This document shows positions 34,849-43,780 of a DNA stretch of 64,000 nt, piece after piece. The position numbers were made by a program, and so were the translations under genes. The DNA is from Paraburkholderia fungorum (GTDB lineage Bacteria > Pseudomonadota > Gammaproteobacteria > Burkholderiales > Burkholderiaceae), in assembly GCF_003610895.1 (NCBI RefSeq), contig NZ_MCAS01000036.1, forward strand, positions 1-64,000, given 5' to 3'. The notes below the pieces were generated by a model, which ran no database searches, was not told the DNA's origin, and saw nothing but the letters and a program-made list of their open reading frames with translations. Numbering within the stretch: position 1 is the stretch's first letter; each line of letters begins with the position of its first letter.

Positions 34849-36738
34849 ATGCGCCGTACGCCCTCGTCCGAACCTTCCCCGATCTCGACCCAGCCGCGCA
34901 ATGACTGGCAGACGATCCTCTCGCTGCTGCCTTACCTCGCCACCTATAAATGGCGGGTCGGCTTCGCGCTGAGCTGCCTGATCGGCGCGAAGGTCGCCAA
35001 CCTCGGCGTGCCGATCGTGATGAAACGGATCATCGACGGCCTCTCCTCGGTGAAGCATCTGACCGCCCTCGGCCGTGCGCACGATTCGCCTGGCATTGTG
35101 CTGCTGGGCGGCGTTGGTCTGATGGTGGTCGCCTATGCCGTGGTGCGGCTGTCCACCTCGTTGTTTACCGAGCTGCGCGAGATCCTGTTTGCGAAGGTGA
35201 CCGAAAGCGCGGTGCGGCAGCTTGCGCTGAAAGTGTTCCGCCATTTGCATGCGCTGTCGCTGCGCTTTCATCTCGATCGGCAGACGGGTGGCATGTCGCG
35301 CGATATCGAACGCGGCACGCGCGGCATCACACAGCTGATTTCGTATTCGCTCTACAGCATCCTGCCCACGCTTGTCGAAGTCGGTCTCGTGCTCGGCTTT
35401 TTTCTCATCAAGTACGAGGCGTATTACGCGATCGTCACGTTTATCGCGCTCGCCGCGTACATCGTATTCACCGTGAAAGTCACCGAATGGCGCACGCATT
35501 TTCGCCGCACGATGAACGATCTCGATTCGAAGGCGAATTCGCGTGCGATCGATTCGCTGCTCAACTACGAGACGGTGAAGTACTTCGGCAACGAAGAGTG
35601 GGAAGCGCAGCGTTACGACGAAAACCTCAAACGCTATCGCACGGCCGCGATCAAATCGCAGCGCTCGTTGTCGGCGCTGAACTTCGGGCAGCAGGCGATC
35701 ATCGGCACGGGTCTTGTGTTCATCCTGTGGCGCGCGACCGAAGGCGTGATGGCCGGGCGCCTCACGCTCGGCGATCTGGTGCTGATCAACACCTTCATGC
35801 TGCAGCTCTATATACCGCTGAATTTTCTGGGCGTCGTGTATCGGGAATTGAAGCAGAGCCTCACCGATATGGACCGCATGTTCACGCTGCTTGGCGCGAC
35901 TCGGGAGGTGCCGGACGTGCCGGAGGCGCCGGCGTTGCGGGTGGCCGGAGCGCAGGTGCGCTTCGAACACGTGAACTTCTCGTATGAGCCGGCGCGGCAG
36001 ATTCTGCACGACGTGAGTTTCACGATTCCGGCGGGCAGCACCACGGCGGTGGTCGGCCATAGCGGCTCGGGCAAATCGACGCTCGCGCGGCTGATGTTCC
36101 GTTTCTACGATCTGGATCGCGCAACGGGCGGTGCGATCACCATCGACGGGCAGGATATTCGCGACGTCACGCAGGATTCGCTGCGCGCTTCGATCGGTAT
36201 CGTGCCGCAGGATACGGTGCTGTTCAACGATTCGATCTACTACAACATTGCTTATGGCCGTCCGTCGGCCACGCGCGAGGAAGTGATCGCGGCGGCGCGC
36301 GCGGCGCATATTCACGACTTTATCGAAGGACTGCCGAAGGGCTACGAGACGCCGGTCGGCGAGCGCGGTCTGAAGTTGTCCGGCGGGGAAAAGCAGCGCG
36401 TCGCGATTGCGCGGACCATCCTCAAGAATCCGCCCATCCTGCTGTTCGACGAAGCAACTTCAGCCCTCGACTCACGCTCGGAGCGCGCGATCCAACATGA
36501 GCTCGATCAGATCGCCCGCGAGCGCACGACGCTGATCATCGCGCACCGGTTGTCGACGGTGGTGCACGCGCAGCAGATCATCGTGATGGACAAGGGGCGC
36601 ATTGTCGAGCGCGGCACGCATGCTGAATTGCTGAGTGCGAACGGGTTGTTCGCGCAGATGTGGGCGTTGCAGCAGCAGCGTGCCGGTGAGACGCCGGAGT
36701 CGGCGGAAACAGTCGGGGAGGGGGAAAGCGGACGGTGA
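34849..36738 (+). CDS. Atm1-type ABC exporter (fused permease-ATPase)
   Basis: 629 residues from the ATG at 34849. Six transmembrane segments (about residues 30-310) include the conserved Atm1 signature NYETVKYFGNEEWE near residue 240. The nucleotide-binding domain has Walker A GHSGSGKST near 403, signature LSGGEKQRVAIAR near 510, Walker B ILLFDEATSALD near 530 and an H-loop IIAHRLST. Bacterial relatives export glutathione-conjugated metals or sulfur species and may serve Fe-S or heavy-metal homeostasis. A GTG at 34774 would add 25 residues. It is flanked by a gap of 269 bases upstream without other clear elements. Confidence 0.93.
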   Translation: MRRTPSSEPSPISTQPRNDWQTILSLLPYLATYKWRVGFALSCLIGAKVANLGVPIVMKRIIDGLSSVKHLTALGRAHDSPGIVLLGGVGLMVVAYAVVRLSTSLFTELREILFAKVTESAVRQLALKVFRHLHALSLRFHLDRQTGGMSRDIERGTRGITQLISYSLYSILPTLVEVGLVLGFFLIKYEAYYAIVTFIALAAYIVFTVKVTEWRTHFRRTMNDLDSKANSRAIDSLLNYETVKYFGNEEWEAQRYDENLKRYRTAAIKSQRSLSALNFGQQAIIGTGLVFILWRATEGVMAGRLTLGDLVLINTFMLQLYIPLNFLGVVYRELKQSLTDMDRMFTLLGATREVPDVPEAPALRVAGAQVRFEHVNFSYEPARQILHDVSFTIPAGSTTAVVGHSGSGKSTLARLMFRFYDLDRATGGAITIDGQDIRDVTQDSLRASIGIVPQDTVLFNDSIYYNIAYGRPSATREEVIAAARAAHIHDFIEGLPKGYETPVGERGLKLSGGEKQRVAIARTILKNPPILLFDEATSALDSRSERAIQHELDQIARERTTLIIAHRLSTVVHAQQIIVMDKGRIVERGTHAELLSANGLFAQMWALQQQRAGETPESAETVGEGESGR

Positions 36739-36776
36739 GCAGGCGGCGGCGTGCGCCGCGTTTGCCTGCTTTATTT
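36738..36776 (+). terminator. Terminator after the ABC exporter gene
   Basis: AGCAGGC (36738-36744) pairs with GCCTGCT (36764-36770), with an inner GCGGCG/CGCCGC pairing, followed by TTATTT. It overlaps the stop codons of both convergent genes. Confidence 0.6.
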
Positions 36777-37488
36777 AGCGTGCGCTCAGGTGCTGATCCA
36801 ACGCTTCCAGCTGCGCCGGTGTGCCGACGTTTTCCCACAAGCCCTCATACAACTCCCCGCTCGCGAGACCGCGCGCAATCGTCTCGCGGTAGTACGGCGT
36901 GAGCGCGCGCCGCGTGCCGCGCGGCAGATCGCGAAACATGCGCGTGTCGTACAGACCGATGCTGCCGAACGTCAGGTGTGGTTGCGCGTCGAGCGACAGC
37001 AAGCCGTCGACCAGCGCAAAATCGCCCTGCGGATGAAACGCCGGATTGGGCACCATCACCAGATGCATGCCCGGCTCGGGCAGCGCCTTTAGTGCGCCGG
37101 CATGCGCATTCAACGTGGCGTAGTCGAAATCGGCGTACACGTCGCCGGCGATTGCGGCGAACACCTCGCTCGCGCCGTCGTCCTCCAGCAGCGGCAGCGC
37201 CTGCGCGATACCGCCCGCCGTCTCCAGCGCTTCATGCTCGGCCGAGTAGCGCAGTTGCACGCCCCAGCGCGAACCGTCACCGAGCGCGGCTTCGATCCGC
37301 TCGCCGAGCCACGCGTGGTTGATCACAATGGTTCGGAAGCCGGCGCGCGCGAGGCGCTCGATCTGCCACACGATCAACGGCTTGCCGCCCACTTCGAGCA
37401 AAGGCTTGGGGCACGCGTCGGTCAACGGACGCATGCGCTCGCCGCGCCCGGCGGCGAAAATCATGGCTTTCTTCAGAGACATCGTCAT
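36775..37488 (-). CDS. murU: N-acetylmuramate alpha-1-phosphate uridylyltransferase MurU
   Basis: 237-residue sugar nucleotidyltransferase that turns MurNAc-1-phosphate and UTP into UDP-MurNAc, the last step of the AmgK-MurU recycling bypass. Seen: MIFAAGRGERMRPLTDACPK (residues about 9-28), the signature GXGXRXXPLT-like loop, then PLLEVGGKPLI near 29 and IAGDVYADFDY near 115 (metal-binding Asp). It starts 3 bases after the amgK stop, so the two are co-transcribed. An alternative ATG at 37482 would remove two residues. Confidence 0.9.
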   Translation of the reverse strand: MTMSLKKAMIFAAGRGERMRPLTDACPKPLLEVGGKPLIVWQIERLARAGFRTIVINHAWLGERIEAALGDGSRWGVQLRYSAEHEALETAGGIAQALPLLEDDGASEVFAAIAGDVYADFDYATLNAHAGALKALPEPGMHLVMVPNPAFHPQGDFALVDGLLSLDAQPHLTFGSIGLYDTRMFRDLPRGTRRALTPYYRETIARGLASGELYEGLWENVGTPAQLEALDQHLSAR

Positions 37489-37491
37489 CGG

Positions 37492-38571
37492 TCAGAACGT
37501 GTAGCCGACTTCATTCGCGCGGCCTTCGAGATCGTCGAGCAGCTTCGCGAACGGACGCAGCGGTGCATAGCGTTCGGCAACCTTGCGGGCATAACCGATG
37601 AAACGCGGCAGATCTTTCATGTAGTGCGGTTTGCCGTCGCGATAGTTGATCCGGCAGAACAGTCCCAGCACCTTGATGTGCCGTTGCAGCCCCATCCATT
37701 CGAGCTGACGGTAGAACTCGCCGAAATCCGGATCGACCGGCAGGCCGGCCTTTTTTGCGCGCTCCCAGTAGTACACGAAGCAATCCAGCTCGAATTCTTC
37801 GTCCCAGCCGAGGAAGGCGTCGCGCAGCAACGAGGCGACGTCGTAGGTGATCGGGCCATACACCGCGTCCTGGAAATCCAGCACGCCGGGATTCACGGGG
37901 TTGGGCGCGGCGGCGATCATCAGATTGCGCGGCATGAAATCGCGCAACATGAACACCTGCGGCTGCGCCCGCGCGCTCGCGATCAACAGCGCGAAGGTGC
38001 GATCGAGGACCCCGCGGGTCTTTTCGTCGACCTCACGGCTCAGATGGCGGCCGAGGAACCACTCCGGCATCAATTCCATCTCGCGGCGCAGGAAGGCTTC
38101 GTCGAACGGCGGCAGCACGCCTTCACGCGAGGTGAGCTGCCAGCGGATCAGCGCGTCGAGCGCGTCGCGCATCAGCGAGCGGGCACGGCGGGGGTCATCC
38201 GCGCTTTGTGCCTCGGTCAGCGCGCCGAGGTACGAATCGGTGCCCAGATCGGTGACCAGCATGAAGCCGGCGTCGAAGTCGACCTCCAGCACGCGCGGCA
38301 CATGCACGTTGGCGGCCTCGAGCAACTGCGCGACCTGCACAAATTCGCGGCACTTTTCGGGCGGCGGGGCGTCGACGGCGATCAGGGTGCCGGCGCTTTC
38401 GCCTTGCGCCGCCTTACCGGCAAGCCGGAAATAGCGGCGAAAACTGGCGTCGGAAGAAGCCGGGGCCAGCGTGTCGAGTTCGAGCGCATAGCTTGCCGCG
38501 TGGGCTTTCAGCCAGGCCTCGAGCAGTTCGAGGCGGGTATCTGTGGAGTCTTTGGAATGGGGCAGCGTCAT
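37492..38571 (-). CDS. amgK: N-acetylmuramate/N-acetylglucosamine kinase AmgK
   Basis: 359 residues of the aminoglycoside-phosphotransferase fold. AmgK phosphorylates MurNAc at the anomeric carbon, feeding MurU. Seen: SSDASFRRYFRLAG near residue 43-56 (the nucleotide-binding start typical of AmgK), VFMLRDFMPRNLMI near 210 (catalytic Asp and Asn of the HxDxxxxN-type loop, here with Arg for His), and GVLDFQDAVYGPITYD near 233 (metal-binding Asp). With MurU it lets UDP-MurNAc be made without MurA, a route that bypasses fosfomycin in organisms that have it (established for Pseudomonas). Divergent from lptD. Confidence 0.9.
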   Translation of the reverse strand: MTLPHSKDSTDTRLELLEAWLKAHAASYALELDTLAPASSDASFRRYFRLAGKAAQGESAGTLIAVDAPPPEKCREFVQVAQLLEAANVHVPRVLEVDFDAGFMLVTDLGTDSYLGALTEAQSADDPRRARSLMRDALDALIRWQLTSREGVLPPFDEAFLRREMELMPEWFLGRHLSREVDEKTRGVLDRTFALLIASARAQPQVFMLRDFMPRNLMIAAAPNPVNPGVLDFQDAVYGPITYDVASLLRDAFLGWDEEFELDCFVYYWERAKKAGLPVDPDFGEFYRQLEWMGLQRHIKVLGLFCRINYRDGKPHYMKDLPRFIGYARKVAERYAPLRPFAKLLDDLEGRANEVGYTF

Positions 38572-38587
38572 GAAAACCGGCGGCAAA

Positions 38588-38616
38588 TTCAGAGGGGCAA
38601 CGTCTTGCCATATAAT
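38588..38616 (+). promoter_or_regulatory. Candidate sigma-70 promoter for lptD-surA-pdxA
   Basis: TTCAGA (38588-38593) and a perfect TATAAT (38611-38616) are separated by 17 bases. They lie about 180 bases before the lptD ATG in the amgK-lptD gap, so the leader would be long. No sigma-E-type promoter, as used by this operon in E. coli, was recognised. Confidence 0.55.
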
Positions 38617-38793
38617 ACCCCACGACTTTTTTGACGCGACTCACGCCGGCTTTCGCGTGTTCCGCTTTACCGCCCGCCTCATCGTTCGACAGATTGTAAA
38701 TATTGATGTGCAGCCGACTGTCACGGTCGGGGTGTGCAGGCGGTGGATCGTGACTGCAGAAGCTGACGGACGGGCCGATTCGCCAAACGATAC

Positions 38794-41160
38794 ATGCCGC
38801 CTAGACAGCTTTCCCAAACGACTCCCTCTTGTGCCGTAGTGCCGCGCAAAAGGCGGCTCGTAGCGGCGTTGATCGCCGTTCCGGGCCTGATGCCCGCGCT
38901 CGCGCACGCCCAGCTGGTGGGGGAAGCCGCGCAGCCGCAGCCTATCGACGCGCCATGGGGCATGCAACTCGCCCCGCAGCTTGAAGAACATTCGTTGCAG
39001 GCCGGCCAGAAGCCGGCCACTTTCGTGCTCGGCGACACGACGAGCGGCACCACCGATCAGGACCTGGCCGCCAAAGGCTCGGCCGAGGTGCGGCGTAACA
39101 CCTTCGTGATCAAGGCCGACGCGCTGCACTACGATCAGGACACGGACATGGCCGATGCCTATGGCCGGGTTCACCTGAACAACAACGGCGCTGTCTTCGC
39201 CGGTCCGGAAGCGCATATGCGGGTGGACTCGAGCGAAGGCTACATGTCGGCGCCGAAGTACCACTTCAACGTGACGGGCGGCTCGGGCAGCGCGGAGCGC
39301 GTCGACCTGCTCGACAGCGAGCGCTCGGTGTTCACGAAGGGTACCTACACGGCTTGCTCGTGCACGGACAACCCGGCCTGGTATCTCAAGGGCACCGAGT
39401 TCGATTTCGATACCGGCGCGGACGAAGGCGTCGTGTACAACAGCGTGCTGTTTTTCCAGGGCGTACCGATCTTCGCTTCGCCGTGGATGTCGTTCCCGTT
39501 GTCGGGTGAGCGGCGCAGCGGCATTCTGCCGCCCACGTTCTCACTGAGTTCGTCGAACGGCTTCGAACTGTCGTTGCCGTACTACTTCAACATCGCGCCG
39601 AATCGCGATCTGACGCTCACGCCGCGTCTGATCTCGAAGCGCGGCGTGCAGTTGCAGGCGAACTTCCGTTATCTGTCGCCCACGTATTCGGGCTCGATCA
39701 CCGGCGAATACCTGCCGGACGACCACCTGACCCACACCAACCGCTACGCGCTGTATATCCAGCACAACCAGAACTTCGGCAACGGGTTCGGCGGTTACAT
39801 CTACTACAACAAGGTCTCGGACAATACGTATCCGGAAGACCTGTCGTCGTCGGTCAGTCAGTTCATGAACGGCACCCAGCTCCTGTATCAACAGGAAGCA
39901 GGGTTGACCTATAACAATGGCCCGTGGTCGGTCCTCGCGCGCGAACAGCACTGGCAGACGCTGACGCCTTCCATCGCGCCGTACGGCCGCGAGCCGCAGT
40001 TGAACGTGAAGTACGCGAAGTACAACGTCGGCGGTTTCGACTACGGCGCGGAAGCCGACTACACGAACTTCCGCATCACCACCGCGGACCTGACCCAGGG
40101 CCAGCGGGTGATGTTCAACCCGTACCTGTCGTATTCGGCGGTCGGGCCCGGTTACTTCGTGACGCCGAAGGTGCAGTTGCACCTCGCGTCGTACAACCTG
40201 AACAACATCAGCAGCGACGTGCCGGTCGGCACGCCGAAGAATTTCACCGAATCGATCCCGACGTTCAGCTTCGACACCGGGCTGATTTTCGACCGTTCGG
40301 TGCGGCTCTTCGGCCAGGATTACATCCAGACGCTGGAACCGCGGATTTACTACGTCTACACGCCGTACCGCAACCAGGCGTTCGCGCCGCTGTTCGATAC
40401 GGCCGAGTCCGACTTCGGGCTCGCGGAAATCTTCACGCCGAACACGTTCGTCGGCAACGACCGGATCGCCGACGCGAACCGTCTGACCGCGGCCATCACC
40501 ACGCGCTTCATCAACCCGGCAACGGGTGACGAACGCGCGCGCTTCGTGATCGCGCAGCAGTATTACTTCCAGGATCAGCGCGTCACGCTGACGCCGAACC
40601 AGACCAGCGCGCAGGCCACGCATTCGGACCTGATCCTGGGGGCGTCGCTCAAGCTCGGCGCCGGTTTCGCTTCGGAAACGGCGTTCCAATATAATGCCGA
40701 CAACAACCAGTTGGTGAAGACGAGCGTCGGCTTCGGCTTCAGCCCGGCCTCCGGCAAGGTGATCAACGTCGCATATCGCTATACGCGCGCGAACACCACG
40801 CTGGACAACACGCCGATCAATCAGGTGCTGATCTCGGGGCAGTGGCCGCTGTCGCACCACGTGTACGGGGTGGGCCGTTTCAATTACGACCTGGGTGGGC
40901 ATCGGATTGTCGACGGCCTGATCGGACTGCAATACGACGCCGACTGCTGGACGCTCGGTGCCGGGATCCAGCGCTATGCGAACGGTCTGAATACGTCGGG
41001 GCAGAATCAGTCGAGCACGCGGTTTCTCGCGCAGCTGACGCTCAAAGGCTTGTCGACCGTCGACAACGGGCTGATTCCGGCGTTCCGCGCCGGCGTGGCG
41101 GGCTACACCCCGTTGCCGCCGCCGCCGCCGCCGGAAGCGCGTTTCACCAATTACGAATGA
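38794..41160 (+). CDS. lptD: LPS-assembly outer-membrane protein LptD
   Basis: 788 residues. LptD with lipoprotein LptE forms the outer-membrane LPS translocon. A signal peptide ends at AHA-Q near residue 37. The periplasmic beta-jellyroll follows (RRNTFVIKADALHYDQDTDM near residue 103; FAGPEAHMRVDSSEGYMSAP near 135), with a cysteine pair in TACSCTDNP near 188. The large C-terminal barrel (about 230-788) is rich in alternating aromatic residues. Ends with Pro-rich PLPPPPPPEARFTNYE. First gene of lptD-surA-pdxA-rsmA, the order also known in E. coli. Confidence 0.95.
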   Translation: MPPRQLSQTTPSCAVVPRKRRLVAALIAVPGLMPALAHAQLVGEAAQPQPIDAPWGMQLAPQLEEHSLQAGQKPATFVLGDTTSGTTDQDLAAKGSAEVRRNTFVIKADALHYDQDTDMADAYGRVHLNNNGAVFAGPEAHMRVDSSEGYMSAPKYHFNVTGGSGSAERVDLLDSERSVFTKGTYTACSCTDNPAWYLKGTEFDFDTGADEGVVYNSVLFFQGVPIFASPWMSFPLSGERRSGILPPTFSLSSSNGFELSLPYYFNIAPNRDLTLTPRLISKRGVQLQANFRYLSPTYSGSITGEYLPDDHLTHTNRYALYIQHNQNFGNGFGGYIYYNKVSDNTYPEDLSSSVSQFMNGTQLLYQQEAGLTYNNGPWSVLAREQHWQTLTPSIAPYGREPQLNVKYAKYNVGGFDYGAEADYTNFRITTADLTQGQRVMFNPYLSYSAVGPGYFVTPKVQLHLASYNLNNISSDVPVGTPKNFTESIPTFSFDTGLIFDRSVRLFGQDYIQTLEPRIYYVYTPYRNQAFAPLFDTAESDFGLAEIFTPNTFVGNDRIADANRLTAAITTRFINPATGDERARFVIAQQYYFQDQRVTLTPNQTSAQATHSDLILGASLKLGAGFASETAFQYNADNNQLVKTSVGFGFSPASGKVINVAYRYTRANTTLDNTPINQVLISGQWPLSHHVYGVGRFNYDLGGHRIVDGLIGLQYDADCWTLGAGIQRYANGLNTSGQNQSSTRFLAQLTLKGLSTVDNGLIPAFRAGVAGYTPLPPPPPPEARFTNYE

Positions 41161-41236
41161 CGCTCGCCCGATCATTTATTGCATGCGAAAAGACGGGCCA
41201 GGCGCGCCCGACATCATTGGAGTATCTGTGGCAATC

Positions 41237-42592
41237 ATGAAAAAGCTTCGCTTGGCAACACTTGCGGCCGGTCTTGTCGCCGCAGCGTCGTTCCTGTCGG
41301 CTGTGCCCGTTCAGGCGCAGGCACTGTCGTCCGGCAATAGCGGCCAGACGGTCGACACCATCGCCGCAGTGGTCAACAACGGTGTCATCACACGGCGCGA
41401 GCTCGACGATCGCATCGGCCTGATCACCCGCCGGCTGAACCAGCAGAACGCGCCGGTGCCTCCGATGGACCAGTTGCGCCAGCAGGTGCTCAACCAGATG
41501 GTGCTGGAGCGCATCCAGCTGCAGAAGGCCAAGGAAGACAACATCAATATCGACGACGCCGCCGTGCAGAAAACGCTCGAGCGGCTCGCGCAGGCGAACA
41601 ACATGTCGCTCGACATGTATCGCTCGCGTATCGAGGCGCAAGGCGTGCCTTGGGCCACCTTCACCAAAGACGCGCGCACCGAGCTCACGCTCTCGCGTCT
41701 GCGTGAGAAGGAAGTGGACAGCAAGGTCACGGTGTCGGACGCCGAGGTCGCGAACTACATCGCCAGCCAGCGCGGCCCGAACGCCGGCCTCGCGAGCGAT
41801 CTGCACCTTCAGCACATCTTCGTGAAGGCGCCGCTGAATGCCTCGGAAACCGACATCGAAACCGCGCAGAAAAAGGCTCAGGCGCTGTTGGCCGAAGCCA
41901 GGGGCGGCGCCAACTTCGAAAAGCTGGCGAAGTCGAATTCGCAGGCAGCGGATGCGTCGAAAGGCGGCGACACGGGTTTCGTGACGCCGTCCAAGCTGCC
42001 GCCTGAGTTCGTCAAGGCCGCTTCGGCGCTGCGCCCGGGCGAGGTCAATCCGGATCTGATCCGCACCAACGACGGTTTCGAAATCGTGCGCCTGGTCGAT
42101 CGCCGTGCCGGCCAGGGCACCAGCTCCGATGCGCCGAAGCTCGTGCAAACGCACGTTCGCCACATTCTGCTGCGCGTCGGCGACGGTATGTCCGAGCCGC
42201 AAGCGCGTCAGAAGCTGCTCGAAATCAAGAACGAGATCGCCGCGGGCGGCGACTTCGCGAAGTTCGCCCATACCTACTCGCAAGACGGTTCGTCGTCGCA
42301 AGGCGGCGACCTCGGCTGGATCAGCCCGGGCGAGACGGTGCCGGAGTTCGAGCGCGCCATGAACAGTTTGCAGGACGGTCAGATCAGCGACCCGGTGCGC
42401 AGCGAATACGGTTACCACCTGATTCAGGTGCTGGGCCGCCGCGAATCGGAAGGCTCGGTTTCGCAGCAGATGGATCTGGCGCGTCAGGCGATCGGTCAGC
42501 GCAAGGCGGAACAGGCCTACGCCGACTGGCTGCGCGAACTGCGCGACACCGCCTACGTGGAAGTGAAGCCGTCTGTGGCGAGCATGCAATAA
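41237..42592 (+). CDS. surA: Periplasmic peptidyl-prolyl isomerase / chaperone SurA
   Basis: 451 residues from the ATG at 41237 (a GTG nine bases upstream is also possible). SurA delivers outer-membrane proteins such as LptD to the Bam complex. The signal peptide ends at VQA-Q near residue 28. The N-terminal chaperone region (VDTIAAVVNNGVITRRELDD near 38) is followed by two parvulin domains: LQHIFVKAP...KGGDTGFVTPSKLP (about 190-280) and THVRHILLRVGD...QGGDLGWISPGETV (about 305-400). A final helix ends the chaperone core. It starts 76 bases after lptD; pdxA follows after 5 bases. Confidence 0.95.
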   Translation: MKKLRLATLAAGLVAAASFLSAVPVQAQALSSGNSGQTVDTIAAVVNNGVITRRELDDRIGLITRRLNQQNAPVPPMDQLRQQVLNQMVLERIQLQKAKEDNINIDDAAVQKTLERLAQANNMSLDMYRSRIEAQGVPWATFTKDARTELTLSRLREKEVDSKVTVSDAEVANYIASQRGPNAGLASDLHLQHIFVKAPLNASETDIETAQKKAQALLAEARGGANFEKLAKSNSQAADASKGGDTGFVTPSKLPPEFVKAASALRPGEVNPDLIRTNDGFEIVRLVDRRAGQGTSSDAPKLVQTHVRHILLRVGDGMSEPQARQKLLEIKNEIAAGGDFAKFAHTYSQDGSSSQGGDLGWISPGETVPEFERAMNSLQDGQISDPVRSEYGYHLIQVLGRRESEGSVSQQMDLARQAIGQRKAEQAYADWLRELRDTAYVEVKPSVASMQ

Positions 42593-42597
42593 ACACC

Positions 42598-43608
42598 ATG
42601 ACAACCGCCGCGCAGCCTACCAGCCTTCCGTTGCAGATCGCGATCACGACCGGCGAGCCCGCCGGCGTCGGCCCCGAGCTGACCGCGCAGGCGCTGGCGG
42701 GGGCGGCGGCGCATTGGCCTCACGCACAGTTCACCGTGCTGGGCGATGCGGACTTGCTGGCGGACCGCGCGCGCGCGGTGGGTGTCGATTGGGCCGCGCT
42801 GCTGGCTGACGGCAAGCGCGTGCGGGTGCAGCATCGGCCGCTCGGCACGCCTGCGCTGGCTGGCAAGCTGAACGCCGCCAATGGCCGCTACGTGCTCGAT
42901 CTGCTCGACAGGGCGATCGACGGCGCCGTGGCCGGCACGTTCGACGCGATCGTTACCGCGCCGCTGCAAAAAAGCACCATCAACGACGCTGGCGTGCCGT
43001 TCACCGGCCACACGGAATATCTGGCCGAACGCACGCATACGCCGCGCGTGGTGATGATGCTGGCCGGCACCGGCAAGCGCCCGTTGCGCGTTGCGCTCGC
43101 TACCACGCACCTGCCGCTCAAAGACGTCTCCGCCGCGCTGACGGTCGAAGGTATCGTCGAGACCTTGCGCATCATCGATCACGATTTGCGCCACCACTTT
43201 GGCTTGCCCGCGCCGCGTATTCTCGTGACGGGTTTGAACCCGCACGCAGGCGAAAACGGCTATCTGGGCCGCGAGGAAATCGAGGTGATTTCTCCGGCAC
43301 TGAAGCTGGCGAACGCGCAAGGCATCGACGCGCCCGGCCCCTACCCGGCGGACACCTTGTTCCAGCCGCGTTATCTGGAGCAAGCCGACTGCGTACTGGC
43401 CATGTTCCACGACCAGGGGCTGCCGGTGTTGAAATATGCGACCTTCGGCGAGGGCATCAACATCACGCTCGGCCTGCCGATCATTCGTACCTCGGTCGAT
43501 CACGGCACCGCACTCGATCTGGCCGGTACCGGCCGTGCCGACGCGGGCAGTCTGATCGCCGCGATCGATACGGCGGTTTCGATGGCGCAGCACCGCCGCG
43601 CGGGCTGA
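42598..43608 (+). CDS. pdxA: 4-hydroxythreonine-4-phosphate dehydrogenase PdxA
   Basis: 336 residues. NAD-dependent oxidation of 4-phosphohydroxy-L-threonine in the DXP-dependent route to pyridoxal phosphate. Seen: AITTGEPAGVGPELTAQALA near residue 14-33, PFTGHTEYLAERTH near 138 (substrate and metal His), IIDHDLRHHFGLP near 193, GLNPHAGENGYLGREE near 214, and AMFHDQGLPVLKY near 267. Length is typical. It is tightly linked to surA (5 bases). Confidence 0.95.
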   Translation: MTTAAQPTSLPLQIAITTGEPAGVGPELTAQALAGAAAHWPHAQFTVLGDADLLADRARAVGVDWAALLADGKRVRVQHRPLGTPALAGKLNAANGRYVLDLLDRAIDGAVAGTFDAIVTAPLQKSTINDAGVPFTGHTEYLAERTHTPRVVMMLAGTGKRPLRVALATTHLPLKDVSAALTVEGIVETLRIIDHDLRHHFGLPAPRILVTGLNPHAGENGYLGREEIEVISPALKLANAQGIDAPGPYPADTLFQPRYLEQADCVLAMFHDQGLPVLKYATFGEGINITLGLPIIRTSVDHGTALDLAGTGRADAGSLIAAIDTAVSMAQHRRAG

Positions 43609-43689
43609 TCCAGCAGCCGCGCAGAAGGGGCGTACGCACGTCTCGCCGTTTGCTGTTCGCGCGCTCGTTGCGGCTGGTCCAGGTTCGTT

Positions 43690-43722
43690 CCCGGCTTGTG
43701 CCCGGCTTGTGCCCGATTTGTT
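43690..43722 (+). repeat. Short 11-bp direct repeats in the pdxA-rsmA gap
   Basis: CCCGGCTTGTG (43690-43700) is repeated exactly at 43701-43711 and imperfectly as CCCGATTTGTT at 43712-43722. GTTCCCGG flanks the array at 43687 and 43731. Lies about 60 bases before rsmA; no function evident. Confidence 0.7.
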
Positions 43723-43780
43723 GCCGGGTCGTTCCCGGTACTCCTATTCTTAAGCAGTTCTCTTTCAAAGCGTTTCTTCG

